A stretch of DNA of 10,459 bases, taken from NCBI GenBank assembly GCA_039199225.1, contig JBCCSZ010000279.1, positions 1 to 10,459 on the forward strand. The letters are read 5' to 3'. Below the pieces are notes generated by a model that saw nothing but the letters and a program-made list of their open reading frames with translations, ran no database searches and was not told the origin of the DNA. Below are positions 7,043 to 10,459 of this stretch, piece by piece. Each line of letters opens with the position of its first letter. Positions within the stretch are counted from its first letter, which is position 1. The DNA is from JBCCSZ01 sp039199225. Its GTDB lineage: Bacteria; Bacteroidota; Bacteroidia; Chitinophagales; Saprospiraceae. Position numbers and translations under genes: made by a program.

Positions 7043-8437
7043 TTAACAAAGTTGGTATTCCGGTAGGCTCATCAGCCTCACGCTGAGGGTCTTGAGGTAA
7101 GCAGCTCGGCTTTGTTTGATGGTGAAAGGATCGAAAAAATCCTTTGACACCGATGGAGGGGCCATCAGGAGGTAATCGGCTAGTTCCTTGAAGCTGTCGT
7201 TTAAATTCTGCTGCTCGAACGCCTGTATGATCGGCTCAAAATCTAGATCAGCTTGTATTTTTCGGAAAGCTTTTCCCCTTTGGGCAGCTTCAAATTCATC
7301 CTTGGCGCGCAGATTGACATCGCTGCCAGAGACCAAATAGTTGACGAGATTGAGGCGAACCATCAGGGTCGAGTTGTCAATCCATTGTCGCCCCCCGGGC
7401 CAGCCAGCCACATTGGGTGGATCAAAAGGGACCTGTCCGAGAATGTGTTGCATAAAAACAATGGCTTTCTCATCCTTCACTTCTACCTTCAGATTGCGGA
7501 TGATCCCAGCCAGTAGTTCTGCGGGAGATTTGATTCGCGTACCGATGTGTGCTGGATTGTAAAACCAGTCGCTTTCAAAAATATGGCGCATCAGGGCGCG
7601 AATGTCGTAATTGCTGCGATAGAAGAAATCACTCAAAGCAGCTACCCTACGTTCATCGACTTGGTCGCTCACAAAATAGCGGTAAATCTTGCGGCAGATG
7701 TGTTGGGCGGTTTCCTTTCGCTCAAGTAGTCTATCGATGATGTCGTCGCCATCAAAAGCGCCCGTTCTGCCCATAAATGTTTTAGTCCCGAAGTCGTGTT
7801 GCCGCTTGCGAAAGATGAATGCTCCTTGCAAGTTACTCGACCAGCCCGTGAAAGCACGGGCGGCCTCTTTGATGTCTTGTTCTGTGTAGTGGCCTCGTCC
7901 GATGGTAAATAACTCCATCAATTCGCGGGCGAAATTTTCATTGGGTTTTCGTTTGCGGTTTTGTTGATTGTTCAGAAAGCGGATCATGGAGGCGTCTCTG
8001 GCAATGGCTTTGACAAACTCCCGGAAATTACCGAGGGCATGCCGACGGATGGTTTGCATTTGCTGAAAAGCCAGCTTGGGTCCCTTAGTGGTACAGGCAA
8101 AGTGGCCATGCCAGAAAAGACACATTTTTTCCAGCAGTGCGCTGTGATTGGAGTTGCCCATCCGTTCGATCCATTCAGAGCGCAGTACGCGCAGCTTTTG
8201 TCGCCCCTCTTTCATCAACTGCTTCTTTTCCTCTCGACTCAAGTCTTTCATCCTGACCTCTGACAACTTCGCGTTTTTGACCTTGGTGGAAAGCATTTTA
8301 TCCTGGGCGGCTTTTTCAAAGAGCTGGTCTACGGCCTTGGAAATGGACCATCGTTTGCGCGAATGCCATTCTTGGGGCGTCAGGCCAAATCCGGCGCGCC
8401 AGTAGAGGTGCTTGATGTGATTGCTTGATCCGGTCAT
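7043..8437 (-). CDS. DUF1800 family protein
   Basis: The 464-residue protein belongs to DUF1800, a family with no assigned biochemical function that is usually encoded next to DUF1501. Family blocks are HLYWRAGFGLTPQEW (10-24), EKMCLFWHGHF (103-113), ENFARELMELFTIGRGHYTE (167-186) continuing to ARAFTGW (193-199), GQVPFDPPNVAGWPGGRQWI (334-353) and the C-terminal LSVRLMSLPEYQL (451-463). The protein is rich in basic residues in its N-terminal third (residues 45-95 contain many Lys and Arg, probably helical). I see no signal peptide or membrane segment, unlike the DUF1501 partner. The ATG at 8435-8437 puts the family's R-A-G-F-G block close to the N-terminus as expected. It is the first gene of a two-gene operon with its own candidate promoter at 8478-8485. 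Confidence 0.93.
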   Translation of the reverse strand: MTGSSNHIKHLYWRAGFGLTPQEWHSRKRWSISKAVDQLFEKAAQDKMLSTKVKNAKLSEVRMKDLSREEKKQLMKEGRQKLRVLRSEWIERMGNSNHSALLEKMCLFWHGHFACTTKGPKLAFQQMQTIRRHALGNFREFVKAIARDASMIRFLNNQQNRKRKPNENFARELMELFTIGRGHYTEQDIKEAARAFTGWSSNLQGAFIFRKRQHDFGTKTFMGRTGAFDGDDIIDRLLERKETAQHICRKIYRYFVSDQVDERRVAALSDFFYRSNYDIRALMRHIFESDWFYNPAHIGTRIKSPAELLAGIIRNLKVEVKDEKAIVFMQHILGQVPFDPPNVAGWPGGRQWIDNSTLMVRLNLVNYLVSGSDVNLRAKDEFEAAQRGKAFRKIQADLDFEPIIQAFEQQNLNDSFKELADYLLMAPPSVSKDFFDPFTIKQSRAAYLKTLSVRLMSLPEYQLC

Positions 8438-8477
8438 TACTAAATGTTATTGGTTTCGGACTTTTAGACTTGCCTGC

Positions 8478-8485
8478 CAAAGCTA
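8478..8485 (-). promoter_or_regulatory. Candidate -7 promoter element of the DUF1800-DUF1501 operon
   Basis: On the minus strand this reads TAGCTTTG, an exact match to TAnnTTTG. Transcription would start near 8471, about 35 bases before the DUF1800 ATG. No exact TTG sits at the -33 distance; the region there is occupied by an inverted repeat (8487-8511), which might make the promoter regulator-dependent. Confidence 0.42.
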
Positions 8486-8486
8486 G

Positions 8487-8511
8487 GTTTAATATGGAGA
8501 GGAAATTAAAC
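8487..8511. repeat. 7-11-7 inverted repeat upstream of the DUF1800 promoter (operator-like)
   Basis: GTTTAAT (8487-8493) and ATTAAAC (8505-8511) are perfect inverted copies separated by 11 bases. The centre-to-centre distance of 18 bases is between one and a half and two helical turns. The repeat begins one base upstream of the candidate -7 element on the minus strand, so a dimeric regulator bound here would cover the -10 to -35 zone. The region is AT-rich, so chance is not excluded. Confidence 0.33.
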
Positions 8512-8598
8512 AGCTGAGATATGTTAAAGCAATGTCAAAGGACAGCAAGTTGCTTTTAAAAGGAACAAGAAATAGGCCAGGCTAAGTGCAATAAAAAT

Positions 8599-9678
8599 CT
8601 ACTCCAATGCTTGTGCAATCAGACGGTGAAAGTGGTGAACCCCTTTTTCGTGAGTCGCTGAAAAGCGCCCTTGATGATACAGTCTGGAACGAATGCCCCT
8701 TTGTACACTCAACACAACCGCTTCGTCTTCGATCTCTGTTTGATCGATCTGACTGTCGGTGATTTCATAGGGGGTATCCTTGAATTTGTAGCTCCGAAAC
8801 AGTACATCGGTGCTGGACTTGGTTCGCCCTTGAATAAGGTTAACAGAAATGCCCCAAGGATAGAAGTTGAGCATGATGTTGGGGAACAGCCAGTAGTAAT
8901 AGGCGTATATTCTTCGGCCGTGGTCTTGATGGCCAGGAGGTGGATCAAAACAAGTTTGTCCTTCTTCTGCAATGCCAATCTGAAGTACGCCATACTCGAA
9001 TGTCTCGGTCTCGTACTGGTCTACTTCCAGGGCATCGTTGAGTGCTGGGTGTACGAAAGGGATGTGAAAACCCTCCAGGAAATTGTCGCAATAGAGCGCC
9101 CAGTGGGCATCTACGTGGTAGTCGGCAGAGGTCTCGGCATGATACTCAAGGGTATCGAGTGGTAGCCAGCCTATGCGTTGATCGACTTTAGCTATCCATT
9201 GCCTAAAAGGAACGGCTGGATCAAGGCTGCTGAATAGCATGCCATGCCAATTGTGAATGGGCAGGGAAGGCAGATCGTCCTTGGCCGTTGGAAAATCTTC
9301 GGTCTGTTCAAAGCCTGGCATACTTTTAAAGCTGCCGTCGAGTCGGAAGCACCTACCGTGGTAGCCACAACTCAACATTCGCCCCTTTCCGGCTGTTTCG
9401 GCTATGATTTTACCCCGGTGGGTGCAGACATTGGACAGGCAATGCAACTTGCCGTTGTGATCTCGACTGATGAGTAGCGGTTCGTCCAGTAGTTGAGGCA
9501 ACAAATTGATAGGTTGATATTGGCCTGACTGAGCGACAGTGAGGGCATCGGCTAGGTACAGCCAGCTTTTGGTGAATATCTTTTCCGTGCATTCCTCGAA
9601 CACCGCATCGCTGGTATAAAAGTCGGTAGGGAGTGTAGACGCCTTCCGGATATCAGGTTGGACAGAAAATTTTTTCAT
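8599..9678 (-). CDS. Rieske [2Fe-2S] aromatic-ring-hydroxylating-type oxygenase, alpha subunit
   Basis: The 359-residue protein is a complete Rieske non-heme iron oxygenase. These enzymes use electrons from a reductase to insert oxygen or demethylate a substrate at a mononuclear iron. The Rieske cluster ligands are C-T-H at 85-87 and C-G-Y-H at 104-107. The catalytic domain has CDNFLEGFHIPFVHPAL (197-213), giving iron ligands His205 and His210, with Asp318 in the E-D-E segment as the likely third ligand. The residue linking neighbouring subunits, three before His205, is Glu202 rather than the Asp of ring dioxygenases. Glu at this point is known from carnitine and glycine-betaine oxygenases (CntA, GbcA), so a quaternary amine substrate is possible but unproven. 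The C-terminal GRFSATHEKGVHHFH block is typical of these alpha-only enzymes. No beta subunit, ferredoxin or reductase gene adjoins it, so its electron donor is encoded elsewhere. It is divergent from the potassium channel gene. Confidence 0.93.
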   Translation of the reverse strand: MKKFSVQPDIRKASTLPTDFYTSDAVFEECTEKIFTKSWLYLADALTVAQSGQYQPINLLPQLLDEPLLISRDHNGKLHCLSNVCTHRGKIIAETAGKGRMLSCGYHGRCFRLDGSFKSMPGFEQTEDFPTAKDDLPSLPIHNWHGMLFSSLDPAVPFRQWIAKVDQRIGWLPLDTLEYHAETSADYHVDAHWALYCDNFLEGFHIPFVHPALNDALEVDQYETETFEYGVLQIGIAEEGQTCFDPPPGHQDHGRRIYAYYYWLFPNIMLNFYPWGISVNLIQGRTKSSTDVLFRSYKFKDTPYEITDSQIDQTEIEDEAVVLSVQRGIRSRLYHQGRFSATHEKGVHHFHRLIAQALE

Positions 9679-9687
9679 CGTACTTTG
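9658..9687 (+). promoter_or_regulatory. Candidate promoter of the potassium channel gene
   Basis: TTG at 9658-9660 and TACTTTG at 9681-9687 are separated by 20 bases. The -7 element is one base short of TAnnTTTG. The element lies partly inside the first codons of the divergent Rieske gene. The expected transcript start is near 9694, about 50 bases before the ATG at 9743. Confidence 0.28.
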
Positions 9688-9719
9688 TTAAGCAGCACAA
9701 CAAGCGCTTTTTCTTTGAG

Positions 9720-9749
9720 TAAAATTAATGATTTATATCCTTATGGCAA
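9720..9749 (-). promoter_or_regulatory. Candidate promoter of the Rieske oxygenase gene
   Basis: On the minus strand TTG (9749-9747) is followed after 19 bases by TAATTTTA (9727-9720), which differs from TAnnTTTG only at the last base. The -33 part overlaps the first codons of the channel gene, so the two divergent promoters would be interleaved within about 90 bases. A short inverted repeat (TTGTT 9685-9689, AACAA 9699-9703) and the palindrome AAGCGCTT (9702-9709) lie between them. Confidence 0.28.
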
Positions 9750-10459
9750 GACAAAAAAAGAAAGAAGCATTCGAAGACTTGGGGTTTGGAGATAAGTTGA
9801 CCAGTACTAAGGGAGCGCGCCTGATTCGTTCAAATGGCCAGCTAAATGTAGATCGTACGGGGTTCAAAGTCATTGCGCCTTACCAAAGTCTGGTAGAGAT
9901 GCCCTGGGGACGTTTTCTAGTCTTGGTTTTGATGACATATATCTTTATAAATCTATTCTTTGCGATGCTTTTCTGTTTGGTTGGAACGGAAAATTTGAAT
10001 GGTATAGAACCGAGCGGTCCGTTACCGGCGTTTTGGGAAGCCTTCTTTTTCAGTGTTCAGAGTTTTACGACGGTGGGGTATGGAGCGGTCAGCCCTTCGG
10101 GCTTCTGGGCCAATGTGGTCGCTGCCTTGGATGCCCTGACCGGTTTGATGTCGGTGGCATTGGCAACAGGTTTAATTTTTGCTCGATTTTCAAAACCGCG
10201 GGCCAATATATTATTCAGCGACTTTGGCATCATTGCTCCTTACCGCAAAATAAAAAGCTTTCAATTCCGGATTGTCAATAAGCGAAGCAATAAGATCATC
10301 GACCTGGAAGCCAGGGTGACCGCCACCTGGCTGGAACCGCTCAAGAATGGTCGTAACAAGCGCCATTTTGAGACCCTCAAGCTAGAGCGAAGCAGCGTAT
10401 TTTTATTTCCACTGAATTGGACGGTCGTACATCCCATTGATTCAGACAGCCCCTTGTAC
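9743..10459 (+). CDS. Inward-rectifier-type potassium channel (KirBac family), N-terminal part
   Basis: This is a partial gene running off the right edge; 239 residues are visible of a usual 300 or more. It encodes a tetrameric inner-membrane K+ channel with a cytoplasmic gating domain. The N-terminal segment RLIRSNGQLNVDRTG (26-40) is the conserved slide-helix lead-in. Transmembrane helix 1 spans about residues 56-82, the pore helix about 95-108, and the selectivity filter is T-T-V-G-Y-G at 109-114. Transmembrane helix 2 spans about 119-147, ending in the family block ATGLIFARFSKPRANILFS (141-159). The cytoplasmic immunoglobulin-like domain starts near residue 160 and is cut. The TM2 position that carries Asp or Asn in strongly rectifying animal channels appears to be Val138 here, so strong polyamine block is not expected (inference). 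The start could also be the in-frame ATG at 9728, which adds five residues; 9743 is preferred because it begins the polar, lysine-rich cytoplasmic N-terminus. Confidence 0.93.
   Translation, partial: MARQKKKEAFEDLGFGDKLTSTKGARLIRSNGQLNVDRTGFKVIAPYQSLVEMPWGRFLVLVLMTYIFINLFFAMLFCLVGTENLNGIEPSGPLPAFWEAFFFSVQSFTTVGYGAVSPSGFWANVVAALDALTGLMSVALATGLIFARFSKPRANILFSDFGIIAPYRKIKSFQFRIVNKRSNKIIDLEARVTATWLEPLKNGRNKRHFETLKLERSSVFLFPLNWTVVHPIDSDSPLY

Larger units (their letters stand above)
8438..8598. other. Spacer between Rieske gene and DUF1800 operon
   Basis: This 161-base gap separates two leftward genes and is probably where the Rieske transcript ends and the DUF1800 transcript begins. I see no strong stem followed by a T-run for the Rieske gene. 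The DUF1800 side holds the promoter and inverted repeat listed separately. There is no small gene. Confidence 0.5.

Noticed and set aside
8671..9165. Long open frame (164 codons) on the plus strand opposite the Rieske gene.
   Set aside because: It lies wholly antisense to a clearly functional enzyme gene with intact ligand motifs, and its translation shows no family features.
1..10459. Mobile element, CRISPR array, toxin-antitoxin or phage-defence system.
   Set aside because: No transposase, integrase, direct-repeat array, terminal inverted repeats or recognised defence domains were seen on either strand; all genes fit housekeeping, metabolic or envelope families.

Overview
The window reads as an ordinary chromosomal stretch of a Bacteroidota bacterium. 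My guess is the Saprospiria/Lewinella side of the phylum, but that rests on overall gene style and not on any marker gene. The signs are translation starts without clear Shine-Dalgarno sequences, several candidate promoters of the Bacteroidota type (TTG then TAnnTTTG), a typical Bacteroidota-style RpoN, and a DUF1800/DUF1501 gene pair. I see no tRNA, rRNA, CRISPR array, insertion sequence, phage gene or integration scar.

Layout from left to right. A leftward aminopeptidase P gene runs off the left edge (1-815; only its N-terminal two domains are present). A 488-base AT-rich spacer (816-1303) follows, holding the candidate control region and a possibly structured leader of the next gene. Rightward rpoN (1304-2830) encodes a complete sigma-54. 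It meets, tail to tail and with shared stop-codon bases, a leftward two-gene operon: a class III aminotransferase (3758-4963) translationally coupled to an ornithine cyclodeaminase/mu-crystallin family enzyme (2827-3765). Across a divergent spacer lies a rightward GH25 lysozyme-like lipoprotein (5122-5823). It converges with a leftward pair, DUF1800 (7043-8437) followed by the Tat-signal-bearing DUF1501 protein (5831-7024). Next is a leftward stand-alone Rieske oxygenase alpha subunit (8599-9678). Divergent from it, and running off the right edge, is an inward-rectifier-type potassium channel (from 9743).

How the genes work together. The aminotransferase and the cyclodeaminase-family reductase are the clearest functional unit, probably interconverting an amino acid and a cyclic or keto derivative. 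The cyclodeaminase-family member has a Tyr where true ornithine cyclodeaminases have the catalytic Asp, so ornithine cyclisation is unlikely. DUF1800 and DUF1501 form a second unit; only DUF1501 has a visible export signal, so joint Tat export is a reasonable hypothesis. The other genes look like independent housekeeping or envelope functions.

I found no convincing undescribed multi-gene system. The observations most worth a second look are the nested complementary segments in the rpoN leader, the sigma-54-like near-consensus sites in front of rpoN itself, a 7-11-7 inverted repeat abutting the candidate promoter of the DUF1800/DUF1501 operon, and the substrate question for the aminotransferase/cyclodeaminase pair.
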